10,534 bases of DNA from CAZFIO01 sp964519585 (GCA_964519585.1 CAZFIO010000073.1:1-10534), one strand, 5' to 3'. Numbered from the stretch's first letter, positions 1 through 6,530 are shown. Notes: generated by a model not told the origin, from the sequence alone. Numbers and translations are program-made.

Positions 1-373
1 TTTTTAAAACATCACTAGCTTTTTGGCTGTTAATTGATTGCGAAAGCTTATCTTTATAAGAAGGGTATCTTTCTGAAATGTAATAAGCCAATAATTCATC
101 AAATAAGGAAAAATAGCCTTCTAGAACCTCCCCATCAATTTTATGTAACTTCTTTGTATCAAATGTTTGATCAAATACTTTCCAAATATTATGTATTCTT
201 GGTGGTTCTTCATCTTTGTGCAATATATACAGGCCTTTTACTAGTTTTTATATTGCTTGTTGACACATAAAGACAACATATAAATATCTACCCGAGTCCA
301 ACATTGCTTCGGCAGTTTCTAAATCATATATAGCCGCATCTTTCCAATATTCATATTTATCTAATCTATTCAT
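1..373 (-). pseudogene. HEPN-domain protein, interrupted by a nonsense codon, partial at window edge
   Basis: Reading the minus strand from ATG 373-371 gives 41 codons, a TAA at 250-248, then an open frame for 82 more codons to the window edge without any frameshift. The joined product has HEPN-family (PF05168-like) features: an N-terminal WKDAAIYDLETAEAMLDSGR helix, the helix YVVFMCQQAI-stop-KLVKGLYIL, a PPRIHNIW segment and ISERYPSYKDKL near the right end. Related proteins normally have Glu where the TAA stands (QQxIEK), so a single GAA to TAA change explains the break. The gene has a good ribosome site (GGAAGTGAGGTGG) and otherwise intact codons, which suggests recent inactivation. HEPN proteins are often RNases or partners of MNT nucleotidyltransferases; no MNT partner is visible here, but one could lie beyond the left edge. 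A sequencing error at the TAA cannot be excluded. Confidence 0.8.
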
Positions 374-439
374 TAATCCACCTCACTTCCTATTCTATAA
401 CAAATACTCACCGCATAATTTTTATCAACCTATATGTAC

Positions 440-445
440 ATTATA
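440..445 (-). promoter_or_regulatory. Possible -10 box for the HEPN gene
   Basis: The minus strand reads TATAAT here, about 65 bases upstream of the HEPN start. No convincing -35 hexamer lies 16-18 bases further upstream, so this is only a candidate. The rest of the 258-base gap (374-631) is AT-rich, and apart from the promoter candidate for the next cassette I see no gene or structure in it. Confidence 0.3.
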
Positions 446-561
446 CCCTGTTTGCTATAAAAATCTACAGTTTCTCATAAACCATCAATAATAGAGCCTT
501 TAAGATTTATTACTTAGATTTTCAATTTCTCTAAATATTATCATAACTTTTTATTTATAAT

Positions 562-591
562 TTTACATTTTCCTTGTCAGGCGGATATATA
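562..591 (+). promoter_or_regulatory. Candidate sigma-A promoter for the two-gene cassette
   Basis: TTTACA at 562-567 is followed after 18 bases by TATATA at 586-591. The predicted transcript would start near 598 and give a leader of about 35 bases before the TTG start at 632. The -35 box has a one-base mismatch to TTGACA. The run of TA dinucleotides makes the exact -10 position ambiguous. Confidence 0.4.
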
Positions 592-631
592 TATGTAGGG
601 GTAATGATAAAAATAAAAGGAGGAGTTATTT

Positions 632-841
632 TTGGAATTTTATTTAGGATTTAATGACCTATCTTGTAGTGCCAAGAAGGACTTGATTGATTTTGCTCTC
701 CAAGATTATATTTCTAGATATGGAGTGAATGATATCCATAATGAAATGATGTGGACAGGTCTAGACTTTGAAGATGTAGCATATTTGAAGGCATCAGAGC
801 ATATGGAAACTATTGATATTGTAATTAAAGGAGGAAAATAA
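632..841 (+). CDS. Small protein of unknown function, TTG start
   Basis: A 69-residue product beginning at TTG 632, chosen because AAAAGGAGGAG at 615-625 lies 6 bases upstream and no other start is placed as well. The protein is acidic and soluble-looking, with no signal peptide or membrane segment, and I do not recognise a family. Visible features are an N-terminal EFYLGFNDLSC segment, a helical middle (KKDLIDFALQDYISRYGV) and a C-terminal ETIDIVIKGGK. The last codons (AAA GGA GGA AAA) also serve as the ribosome site of the next gene, and its TAA shares the A at 841 with that gene's ATG. The two genes are therefore very likely translationally coupled and may act together. The strong ribosome site and tight coupling are the evidence that it is real. 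Confidence 0.7.
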   Translation: MEFYLGFNDLSCSAKKDLIDFALQDYISRYGVNDIHNEMMWTGLDFEDVAYLKASEHMETIDIVIKGGK

Positions 842-1251
842 TGTACAATAGAAGGTTAAAGAAAGCTATAACTAAAAATCTCACCCCTAAAAAGGCCTGG
901 GATGAGTATGTCACTATGTCACCTGAAATGTTTATATCTAATTTTCAAGCTGATCCCAATTATTCATCTGAAGATATTAAAGGAATGTGTAGGATTTTCA
1001 CCTTGGAGATACCCTCCGACGAAATCTACACTGATAAACAACTTAAATTGATAGAGGGTCTCCTGCTTGAATACCTAGAGACCTATATTGAGAAAAAAGG
1101 AGGTATGGACAAACTAGACCTTATCCCTCCAGAGGTATTATATGAGATGGATGCAATCGAAACTGAATATATGCTTAATTTAATAGCTGATTTTTGTGGA
1201 GTTCCTAGGGAGGAAATTGGAAAAAAACATAGACCAATTAAGCCTTTGTAA
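841..1251 (+). CDS. Hypothetical protein, second gene of the coupled cassette
   Basis: A 136-residue product starting at ATG 841, one base overlapping the preceding stop (TAATG), with GGAGG at 830-834 six bases upstream. It appears soluble and mainly helical, with a basic N-terminus (MYNRRLKKAITKNLTPKKAW) and a basic C-terminus (GKKHRPIKPL) around an acidic middle (IEGLLLEYLETYIEKKGG, then ETEYMLNLIADFCGVPREEI). I do not recognise a family or catalytic motif. It converges on the EamA transporter gene with a 24-base gap, so the cassette is bounded on both sides by genes on the other strand. It could be an accessory or defence-type pair or a domesticated small operon; the sequence does not decide. 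Confidence 0.75.
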   Translation: MYNRRLKKAITKNLTPKKAWDEYVTMSPEMFISNFQADPNYSSEDIKGMCRIFTLEIPSDEIYTDKQLKLIEGLLLEYLETYIEKKGGMDKLDLIPPEVLYEMDAIETEYMLNLIADFCGVPREEIGKKHRPIKPL

Positions 1252-1275
1252 ATAGGCTAGGATAATATCCTCTAC

Positions 1276-2142
1276 TTATCTTTCACTTATATAGGCAGAA
1301 GCTAATATCAAGGCCCCACCAAGCATTTGTATCAGCGTCATTGATTCATTTAAAAAAAGGGCTGCTAGTACAATTGATGAAATTGGATCTAGGTAGCTAA
1401 GTGTTGCTATGGACTGGCTATCTACATCCTTGATTGATGGAAAGTATAAAAGATATGCAAATCCTGTATGGACTATACCTATTATTAATATTAGTAGCCA
1501 AGTTTTAGTATTTGCTGCTTTTATATCTGCCATACCCTGTCCCATTATTATTGGTAGTAAAACTAGGGCTGCTATAAGTAATTGGCTAAGGGTTGTTTGA
1601 AAGGGGGATAGGCCTTTTATTTTCTTATTTAATGTTACTATTATTCCATAGAGGATAGCCCCTACAAGGCCATAGAGGGCTCCCTTGCCATGATCGTAGT
1701 GGGCTAGTTCAAGATTGTTACCTGATTTAAGCACCAGGAATAAACCTAGGAGTGCTCCTAGTACACATAAACTTTTTTTCAGGTTTATCTTTTCTTTAAG
1801 GATTGTAAAGGAAAAGATAATAATAAATACAGGTGCCATATAATAGCTTAGGATTGCATTGGGTATGGTTGTATATTTCATTGCCTGAAAGAGTGTTGCC
1901 CAGTTAATTCCTAGTGATATGCCTGATACTAGTAGGATAGGTAGATTCTTTCTTAATGCTTCTTTATTTATTTTTTCCCTATTTAAAACACTTATTATCA
2001 ACAAAAACAGACTTCCAATGCTGGCCCTAAAAAAGGCTATTTCTATACTGTTTAATTCTATTCCTCTTACAAAGAGTCCCAATGTTCCCCAGATTAGCAT
2101 TGCTATAATTATTTGTGTCCTTGGTTTTATGTATTTTGACAT
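1276..2142 (-). CDS. EamA-family (DMT superfamily) transporter
   Basis: A 288-residue integral membrane protein with about ten hydrophobic segments arranged as two repeated EamA units (roughly residues 8-138 and 152-286). Typical features are IIIAMLIWGTLGLFVRG at the N-terminus, the FFRASIGSLFLLI helix, YYMAPVFIIIFSFTILKEK at the end of the first half and the matching ATLSYLDPISSIVLAALFLNESM in the second half. DMT-family members move small metabolites such as amino acids or nucleosides, usually outward; the substrate cannot be read from this sequence. ATG 2142 is supported by AAGGGGAT seven bases upstream. It lies downstream of the nnrD terminator, so it should have its own promoter, but only weak AT-rich -10-like sequence is visible at 2160-2190. 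Confidence 0.9.
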   Translation of the reverse strand: MSKYIKPRTQIIIAMLIWGTLGLFVRGIELNSIEIAFFRASIGSLFLLIISVLNREKINKEALRKNLPILLVSGISLGINWATLFQAMKYTTIPNAILSYYMAPVFIIIFSFTILKEKINLKKSLCVLGALLGLFLVLKSGNNLELAHYDHGKGALYGLVGAILYGIIVTLNKKIKGLSPFQTTLSQLLIAALVLLPIIMGQGMADIKAANTKTWLLILIIGIVHTGFAYLLYFPSIKDVDSQSIATLSYLDPISSIVLAALFLNESMTLIQMLGGALILASAYISER

Positions 2143-2227
2143 TTCTATCCCCTTGTATAAATATATTTTATATTTTTGCGATTAAAAATATTAAGTACAT
2201 ACTATCATAGTTTTCCATAAACTTTTC

Positions 2228-2265
2228 AAAAAAATCAAAAAATCAAGGGAATCCTCTTCCCTTGA
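2228..2265 (-). terminator. Rho-independent terminator after nnrD
   Basis: On the minus strand a 9-base-pair perfect stem, TCAAGGGAA (2265-2257) and TTCCCTTGA (2251-2243) with a 5-base loop, is followed directly by a T-rich run (TTTTTTGATTTTTTT, down to 2228). It lies 15 bases past the nnrD stop and should end the uvrX-yolD-nnrD transcript before the EamA gene. Confidence 0.9.
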
Positions 2266-2280
2266 CTGGTATTTTTATAT

Positions 2281-3141
2281 TTACCCCATCATTGCATAGG
2301 GGATGGCTTCTACTAGATCACTGGCTATAATGCCATATTCTCCGATCTTTTCTTTTACTAGATCTCCTGCTAGTCCATGGACATATACTCCAATTTTGGC
2401 TGAATCATAGGCTGAAAGTCCTTGGCCTAGTAAACTTGCTATGATGCCTGTCAGTACATCTCCACTTCCAGCTGTTGCCATGCCAGGATTGCCTGTATTG
2501 TTTATGTATGTTTCTTCGTTAGGTGAAGCTACTAAGGTTTTATGTCCCTTTAGGACTACTACTAACTTAAATTTGTCTGCTAAGCTTTGGGCGTATAAGA
2601 CCCTATTAACTTCTATGTCCTTAATATCTGTTTTTAGTAATCTAGCCATTTCCCCTGGATGGGGAGTAAGGACTATAGGTGATTTTTTCTCTTTTAAAAT
2701 ATCTATATTAGCTGCAATACAATTTATTCCATCTGCATCTATTACTATTGGGCAGGTGGAATTTTTTATTATTTCCCCTACTAGTTGAATTCTATCCTTA
2801 CCAAGGCCTAGTCCTGGCCCTAAGGCTATAGTGTCAAGATTCCTTATTTCTTCAAGGATAGGATTACTTGATTCCTTAGTAAAATGACCCTTATTTTCAT
2901 CCATGATTGGCTTTATAATTGTTTCAGTTAATTTGATAGACATTATGGTTTCTAGGGACTCGGGTATTATAGTGTAGACTAGGCCTGATCCTGTTCTCAG
3001 GGCACTTTGGCAGGTCAAATATACTGCACCAGTCATTCCCCTACTTCCTGCAATAACCCCAACTCTTCCATAAGATCCTTTGTGTGTACTTTCTTCCCTT
3101 TTTCCCAATAGGTTTTTTATATTATTTGCTTCATTAATCAT
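2281..3141 (-). CDS. nnrD: ADP-dependent NAD(P)H-hydrate dehydratase, stand-alone
   Basis: A 286-residue ribokinase-fold enzyme of the NnrD/YxkO family, which uses ADP or ATP to dehydrate hydrated NADH and NADPH back to the working cofactors (family knowledge). Seen motifs are KGSYGRVGVIAGS at 21-33, GPGLGLG at 108-114, DADG at 135-138, LTPHPGEMARL at 158-168, VLKGHKT at 196-202 and the nucleotide-binding and catalytic GMATAGSGDVLTGIIASLL at 220-238 with Asp228 as the expected base. The length matches stand-alone NnrD such as B. subtilis YxkO; the NnrE epimerase domain that is fused in many bacteria is absent and not encoded nearby. ATG 3141 has AAGGTGA five bases upstream. It follows yolD by 38 bases with no terminator, so it is probably cotranscribed with uvrX-yolD. 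Confidence 0.93.
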   Translation of the reverse strand: MINEANNIKNLLGKREESTHKGSYGRVGVIAGSRGMTGAVYLTCQSALRTGSGLVYTIIPESLETIMSIKLTETIIKPIMDENKGHFTKESSNPILEEIRNLDTIALGPGLGLGKDRIQLVGEIIKNSTCPIVIDADGINCIAANIDILKEKKSPIVLTPHPGEMARLLKTDIKDIEVNRVLYAQSLADKFKLVVVLKGHKTLVASPNEETYINNTGNPGMATAGSGDVLTGIIASLLGQGLSAYDSAKIGVYVHGLAGDLVKEKIGEYGIIASDLVEAIPYAMMG

Positions 3142-3179
3142 CTACTCACCTTTTCCCATCTAGTCCATCTACACTTTCC

Positions 3180-3605
3180 TTATTCTCCACAATATATATC
3201 AAATATCCTTCCTTCTATGTCTAGTATGTCTTCTATAGGGATTTTCCTATCATCTGACATATGAATTGTATGATGGTATTCATCTATTTTACTTATTGTA
3301 CCACTAGTCTCTATATATTTCCCCCCTGCCTTTTTCTCGTCTGCTTGGAAGTGGATTATTTTGACTTGAGGTTTGTTTTTAAGTTCTTCCATAAGTATCT
3401 CTAATTTATGGTCTAGAGCATCCCTCATATATGGATCTAGCTCTATTCTTTTCTCTGTCTCCCTAGCTGTTTCTTTTACTGCTGCTTCATGGCCTGTCAG
3501 GGCTGCAAAGGGTGAAAATTGGGCTGCTCGGTTAAGCATAGACATGGGCTGCCTGGTCTTGGACTTAGGTCTTGGTAGGTTTATCATATCTTCATATTTC
3601 TTCAT
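3180..3605 (-). CDS. yolD: YolD-like protein
   Basis: A 141-residue protein of the YolD-like family, recognised by MLNRAAQFSPFAALTGHEAA at 23-42, which is the family hallmark, and by a C-terminal segment of short beta strands (GTISKIDEYHHTIHMSDDRK, then IPIEDILDIEG). Its ATG overlaps the stop of the uvrX-like gene by four bases (ATGA, 3605-3602), so the two are translationally coupled. YolD genes are habitually paired with Y-family polymerases in Firmicutes chromosomes, phages and plasmids; the molecular role is not settled, and an accessory or subunit role similar to UmuD is only an inference. A GGGG-rich ribosome site lies inside the end of uvrX. Confidence 0.9.
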   Translation of the reverse strand: MKKYEDMINLPRPKSKTRQPMSMLNRAAQFSPFAALTGHEAAVKETARETEKRIELDPYMRDALDHKLEILMEELKNKPQVKIIHFQADEKKAGGKYIETSGTISKIDEYHHTIHMSDDRKIPIEDILDIEGRIFDIYCGE

Positions 3606-5125
3606 TCCCTATGGCCCCCTATTTGTCTATTTCTGTCCATGGTAGTGGCCCCTTCTTCTAGGTTGCTTGCCTTTAATACTGCATTTTTACCAAACCTTTT
3701 CTTTAGTTCAAGAATAGTTTCTTGGATCTTCCTTTCTTTTTCCAATTCTGCCTCTTCTTCTTCATCTGCTTTTTCCTTGACCATATAGTCAGTAAAGAGA
3801 TTAAGCTGTTCTATTTCCTTTTCCTTAGGCATGCTGGCTTCTTCTATTAGCTGGTTTGCTGATATATTTATCCTTCTTACTAGAAGGCTTTTATCTACAA
3901 TCCTATCATATAGGTCCATCATAGTGTCCACTATTATCCTGGTGGAGGATGTATATTTATCAATATTGGCTGTACCATGGGCAGATTTCGGTACCTGCCG
4001 GCCATAGCCGTCAGTGGTTATCTGCCCCTTGTATAATTTTCTTATATTTGGATTTGTTAGATTTTCTATATCATAGCCTACTGTTAGAACTATCTGATTT
4101 GTGACAAATCCTTTATCTACCAGATCAAGGACTAGTAAATCTGTCATTTCCCAAACAATTAGCCTAGCTTTTTCGTAAGTGTAGGCACAGTGGAGGACTT
4201 GCCCTGAGCCTAGGCTTTTTGCCTTGGGTTTATAGGCCTTAATATCAGCTATGGTGCAAGGCTCCCATCCCCAAGCATGGTCTATAAGCAGCTCTGCATT
4301 GACTCCAAACAATTTGTATAATAGATCTTCATTGTGGTAGTCGGTTGCTTTTCCAAGGGAACATCTGGCTATATCTCCCATGGTATAGAGGCCTTGTTTT
4401 TCTAGTCTTGTGGCATAGCCCCTTCCTACCCTCCAAAAATCCCTTATGGGCCTATGGTCCCAGAGTTCTTTCCGATAGGATATTTCGTCCAGTTCTGCTA
4501 TTTGAACTCCATTTTCACCCTTGGGAATCTTTTTTGCAAGTATATCCATGGCAATCTTGGCTAGGTAAAGGTTAGTCCCTATACCAGCTGTGGCAGAAAC
4601 CCCAGTTTCATCTAGAATTTCTAAAAGTATTTTTGTAGCCAATTCTCTGGCTGTTAGTTTGTAGTTTCTTAAGTAGTTTGTTACATCCATAAAGACCTCG
4701 TCTATGGAGTATACATGGATGTCTTCTTCAGCCACATATTTTAAGTATATATTGTATATTCTAGTACTGTATTCGATATAGAAGGCCATTCTTGGTGGTG
4801 CCGCTATATAGTCTACTGACAGATGTGGGGAGGATTTTAATTCTATATCATTGTAGGATGAGCCGGTGAGCTTTCGACCTGGTGCCTTGCTTTGTCTGAT
4901 AGCATTTACTTCTTTCACTCTTTGGACAACTTCAAATAACCTTGCCCTGCCTGAAATCCCATAGGACTTCAGTGATGGAGAAACTGCAAGGCAGATGGTC
5001 TTTTGGGTCCTACTTGCATCTGCTACCACTAGATTGGTTGTAAGCGGATCAAGCCTTCTCTCTACACACTCCACAGAGGCATAGAAGGATTTTAAATCAA
5101 TTGATATATAGGTTCTATTCTTCAT
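3602..5125 (-). CDS. uvrX: Y-family translesion DNA polymerase, UvrX-like
   Basis: A 507-residue Y-family polymerase (ImpB/MucB/SamB type) expected to copy past damaged bases. Catalytic elements are seen in order: SIDLKSFYASVE at 8-19 with metal-binding Asp10 and the steric-gate aromatic at Tyr15; YSIDEVFMDV at 139-148 with Asp142 and Glu143; and the thumb-proximal GVSATAGIGTNLYLAKIAMD at 175-194. The little-finger region follows at about 300-430 (KSLGSGQVLHCAYTY at 303-317). QLNLF at 440-444 fits the sliding-clamp binding pentapeptide, and it is followed by an acidic, coiled-coil-like tail (EKADEEEEAELEKERK). ATG 5125 is preceded by GGAGGTGA at 5135-5142. It heads an operon with yolD and probably nnrD. 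The extended fingers region SSYNDIELKSSPHLSVDYIA is typical of the UvrX group rather than of DinB. Confidence 0.94.
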   Translation of the reverse strand: MKNRTYISIDLKSFYASVECVERRLDPLTTNLVVADASRTQKTICLAVSPSLKSYGISGRARLFEVVQRVKEVNAIRQSKAPGRKLTGSSYNDIELKSSPHLSVDYIAAPPRMAFYIEYSTRIYNIYLKYVAEEDIHVYSIDEVFMDVTNYLRNYKLTARELATKILLEILDETGVSATAGIGTNLYLAKIAMDILAKKIPKGENGVQIAELDEISYRKELWDHRPIRDFWRVGRGYATRLEKQGLYTMGDIARCSLGKATDYHNEDLLYKLFGVNAELLIDHAWGWEPCTIADIKAYKPKAKSLGSGQVLHCAYTYEKARLIVWEMTDLLVLDLVDKGFVTNQIVLTVGYDIENLTNPNIRKLYKGQITTDGYGRQVPKSAHGTANIDKYTSSTRIIVDTMMDLYDRIVDKSLLVRRINISANQLIEEASMPKEKEIEQLNLFTDYMVKEKADEEEEAELEKERKIQETILELKKRFGKNAVLKASNLEEGATTMDRNRQIGGHRE

Positions 5126-5180
5126 CTTCTCCAGTCACCTCCAGGAAACTTTCCAATGACTTATTTCTTCCCCTATATAA

Positions 5181-5209
5181 TATATATATCTTTTTAATTA
5201 TAATGTCAA
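5181..5209 (-). promoter_or_regulatory. Sigma-A promoter of the uvrX-yolD-nnrD operon
   Basis: On the minus strand a consensus -35 TTGACA (5209-5204) is followed after exactly 17 bases by TATATA (5186-5181). The expected start near 5174 gives a leader of about 50 bases. The strong hexamers suggest that the promoter must be held down by a repressor if the polymerase is damage-inducible. Confidence 0.75.
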
Positions 5210-5219
5210 ACATATGTTT
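5208..5219. promoter_or_regulatory. Palindromic operator overlapping the uvrX -35 box, LexA-like
   Basis: AAACATATGTTT is a perfect 12-base palindrome that overlaps the first two bases of the -35 box and extends upstream. The Firmicutes LexA box is GAAC-N4-GTTC; this site keeps AAC-N4-GTT with the outer base changed symmetrically (A and T). Position, symmetry and the damage-response nature of the gene support a LexA operator, but the sequence is not an exact consensus match. Confidence 0.5.
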
Positions 5220-5258
5220 TGTATGGTTTAATTTCTATAGGCTAGTTAGATTGTAGAT

Positions 5259-5834
5259 TTATCTATCAAATAAAAAGGACTTAATAACTGCAAAGTATTC
5301 CCTTACATAGGACTGGATTATGACTGTTGGTGGGATTTCTGCTGGTAGTCCATAGGGCTCTAGTCCTAATCTTTTGGCCAATAGTTTTGATCTGAATATA
5401 TGGTGTTTGTTGGTGGCAATCATAATCTTGAGGCCTTCTTTTTTATCCATTTTATCTAGGGAGAACTTTAGGTTTTCAAAGGTAGATGTTGATTTATCTT
5501 CCATGATTATTCTTTCTTCATCAATTCCTTGATTGCTTAAATAGGTTTTCATGGCAAGGGCTTCAGGGATGGTTTCATTGGCCCCTTGCCCACCTGAAAC
5601 TATTACCTTTACACCCTGGTTTTCTTGAAGATACTTTTTTCCTATATCAAGTCTTTCTATCAGGGCAGGGGAGGGCCTGTCCCCATAAAGTCTGGCTCCT
5701 AGGATTATCACATAGTCAACCTCCGCTGAGTCAGTTTTCTGGCCCTCATATAGGATTAGGCCCTCTATTAGAATTATTGAAAGTAAAGTTACTGCAAATA
5801 TGTATATAAATATTTTAAATATATTCCTTTTCAT
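5259..5834 (-). CDS. DUF218 (YdcF/SanA/ElyC-like) membrane-anchored protein
   Basis: A 191-residue protein with one N-terminal membrane segment (about 8-29, IFIYIFAVTLLSIILIEGLI) and an extracytoplasmic DUF218 domain. Family motifs are VIILGARLYGDRPSPALIER at 42-61, VIVSGGQGANETIPEALAM at 77-95, MEDKSTSTFENLKFS at 111-125 and ATNKHHIFRSKLLAKRLGLE at 140-159. Relatives such as SanA and ElyC affect envelope integrity or peptidoglycan precursor handling; the biochemical activity is unknown. ATG 5834 has AGAAGGTGA at 5839-5847. It is separated from uvrX by the uvrX promoter, so it is a different transcription unit. No clear terminator was seen after its stop. Confidence 0.9.
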   Translation of the reverse strand: MKRNIFKIFIYIFAVTLLSIILIEGLILYEGQKTDSAEVDYVIILGARLYGDRPSPALIERLDIGKKYLQENQGVKVIVSGGQGANETIPEALAMKTYLSNQGIDEERIIMEDKSTSTFENLKFSLDKMDKKEGLKIMIATNKHHIFRSKLLAKRLGLEPYGLPAEIPPTVIIQSYVREYFAVIKSFLFDR

Positions 5835-5880
5835 TTGGTCACCTTCTAGTTTGTGTGGTTTTTGTATATTTTATGGGTGC

Positions 5881-5903
5881 GGGCCAGCAAAGGAGGCCCC
5901 TAC
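5881..5903 (-). repeat. REP-like palindrome A (divergent)
   Basis: On the minus strand GTAG is followed by GGGCC, a 9-base loop and GGCCC. The arms differ from the other copies, but the GTAG foot and the position, 45 bases before copy B, put it in the same series. Confidence 0.55.
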
Positions 5904-5922
5904 TTTGTGATAGGTATTCCTC

Positions 5923-5948
5923 GGGCAGACAGGGTCGTCTGCCCCTAC
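5923..5948 (-). repeat. REP palindrome B
   Basis: Minus strand: GTAG (5948-5945), arm GGGCAGAC, loop GACCCT, arm GTCTGCCC (ending 5923). The 8-base-pair stem is perfect. It is identical to copies E and F over all 26 bases. Confidence 0.9.
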
Positions 5949-5966
5949 TTTACAATGCATGTTCTT

Positions 5967-5992
5967 GCTCCAACAGGGTGGTCTGCCCCTAT
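5967..5992 (-). repeat. REP palindrome C (one arm decayed)
   Basis: Minus strand: ATAG foot instead of GTAG, an intact GGGCAGAC arm and a loop CACCCT with one change, but the second arm is decayed to GTTGGAGC. It lies 4 bases after the RAYT stop and 44 bases from copy B. Confidence 0.75.
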
Positions 5993-5996
5993 CTTG

Positions 5997-6488
5997 TCAT
6001 GTGTAATATTTGTCTTCAGTCCATTTTAGTAGATTGTTTTCTATATATTCACATGTGTTGAGGTAGTCGTCTTCGTTGCGGATTATGTGTTCGTAATAAT
6101 TGCGTTGCCACAAGTTTTTTATACCATATTTAAAACACATTCTTGTTGTTACAGATTTATAGCCCTGAATAATTTTTGGTAGGGGTGGACGACCCTGTCC
6201 ACCCGCTTCGATTTCAATTATTCCATGTATATGATTTGGCATTATGCAAAATTCTTTTGTTTTCACATTATCATATATATGGTTAATTTTTTCCCAACAT
6301 TCTATGGCGATTTCACCAATTTTATTTGTTTGTATGGTTGCTTTAGGGCAGACAGGGTCGTCTGCCCCTACGATTTCTCCGAATAAATTCTTTTTATCCT
6401 TGGTGCATATGGTTATGAAATAATATCCTGTTTGTGAATAATCATAATCCTTTAATCTTACATGTTTTCTTTTTGGTAATTGATTCAT
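5997..6488 (-). CDS. REP-associated tyrosine transposase (RAYT, Y1/HUH family)
   Basis: A 163-residue single-strand transposase of the IS200-like Y1 superfamily. The start of the fold reads YDYSQTGYYFITICTKDKKN at 15-34, the HUH metal site is in MPNHIHGII at 83-91 (His86 and His88), and the C-terminal WQRNYYEHIIRNEDDY at 127-142 carries the expected nucleophile (Tyr131 or Tyr132), followed by YIENNLLKW. RAYTs recognise GTAG-footed palindromes and are thought to spread REP elements; six such elements surround or lie within this gene. Two are translated: residues 40-48 (VGADDPVCP) come from copy E and residues 95-104 (AGGQGRPPLP) from copy D. Both fall in loops that vary within the family, and every expected catalytic residue remains, so the gene may still be active. 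ATG 6488 has GAGGGA nearby. It is not a conventional insertion sequence: no flanking target duplication was seen. Confidence 0.9.
   Translation of the reverse strand: MNQLPKRKHVRLKDYDYSQTGYYFITICTKDKKNLFGEIVGADDPVCPKATIQTNKIGEIAIECWEKINHIYDNVKTKEFCIMPNHIHGIIEIEAGGQGRPPLPKIIQGYKSVTTRMCFKYGIKNLWQRNYYEHIIRNEDDYLNTCEYIENNLLKWTEDKYYT
6179..6204 (+). repeat. REP palindrome D, inside the RAYT gene, inverted
   Basis: Plus strand: GTAG, arm GGGTGGAC, loop GACCCT, arm GTCCACCC. The loop and foot match copies B, E and F, while both arms carry two paired changes (CA to TG on one arm, TG to CA on the other) that keep the stem perfect. It is in the opposite orientation to all other copies and is translated as part of RAYT residues 95-104. 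Confidence 0.9.
6346..6371 (-). repeat. REP palindrome E, inside the RAYT gene
   Basis: Identical to copies B and F: GTAG (6371-6368), GGGCAGAC, GACCCT, GTCTGCCC on the minus strand. It is read in frame as RAYT residues 40-48 and introduces no stop. Confidence 0.92.
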
Positions 6489-6530
6489 GATTTTCCCTCG
6501 TGTTTTTTATTTCTTGCTGTATATACCTTC

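Noticed and set aside
34..270. Open frame of 78 codons on the plus strand
   Set aside because: It is antisense to the HEPN pseudogene, lacks a ribosome site and owes its hydrophobic look to reading the reverse of the HEPN codons.
1259..1271. Inverted repeat AGGATAATATCCT between the convergent genes as a shared terminator
   Set aside because: The stem is at most five AT-rich pairs with a 3-base loop, and there is no T run on either strand.
5923..5948. Rho-independent terminators at the REP hairpins
   Set aside because: No copy is followed by a T run on the transcribed strand, and two copies lie inside a coding sequence.
5881..5992. CRISPR array
   Set aside because: The repeats are imperfect palindromes with GTAG feet that also occur singly and inside a coding region, the spacers are 18-19 bases, and no cas gene is present.
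5997..6488. Complete IS200/IS605 insertion sequence
   Set aside because: The protein is of the RAYT type, no accessory tnpB is present, and the ends are multiple REP palindromes instead of one left and one right end.
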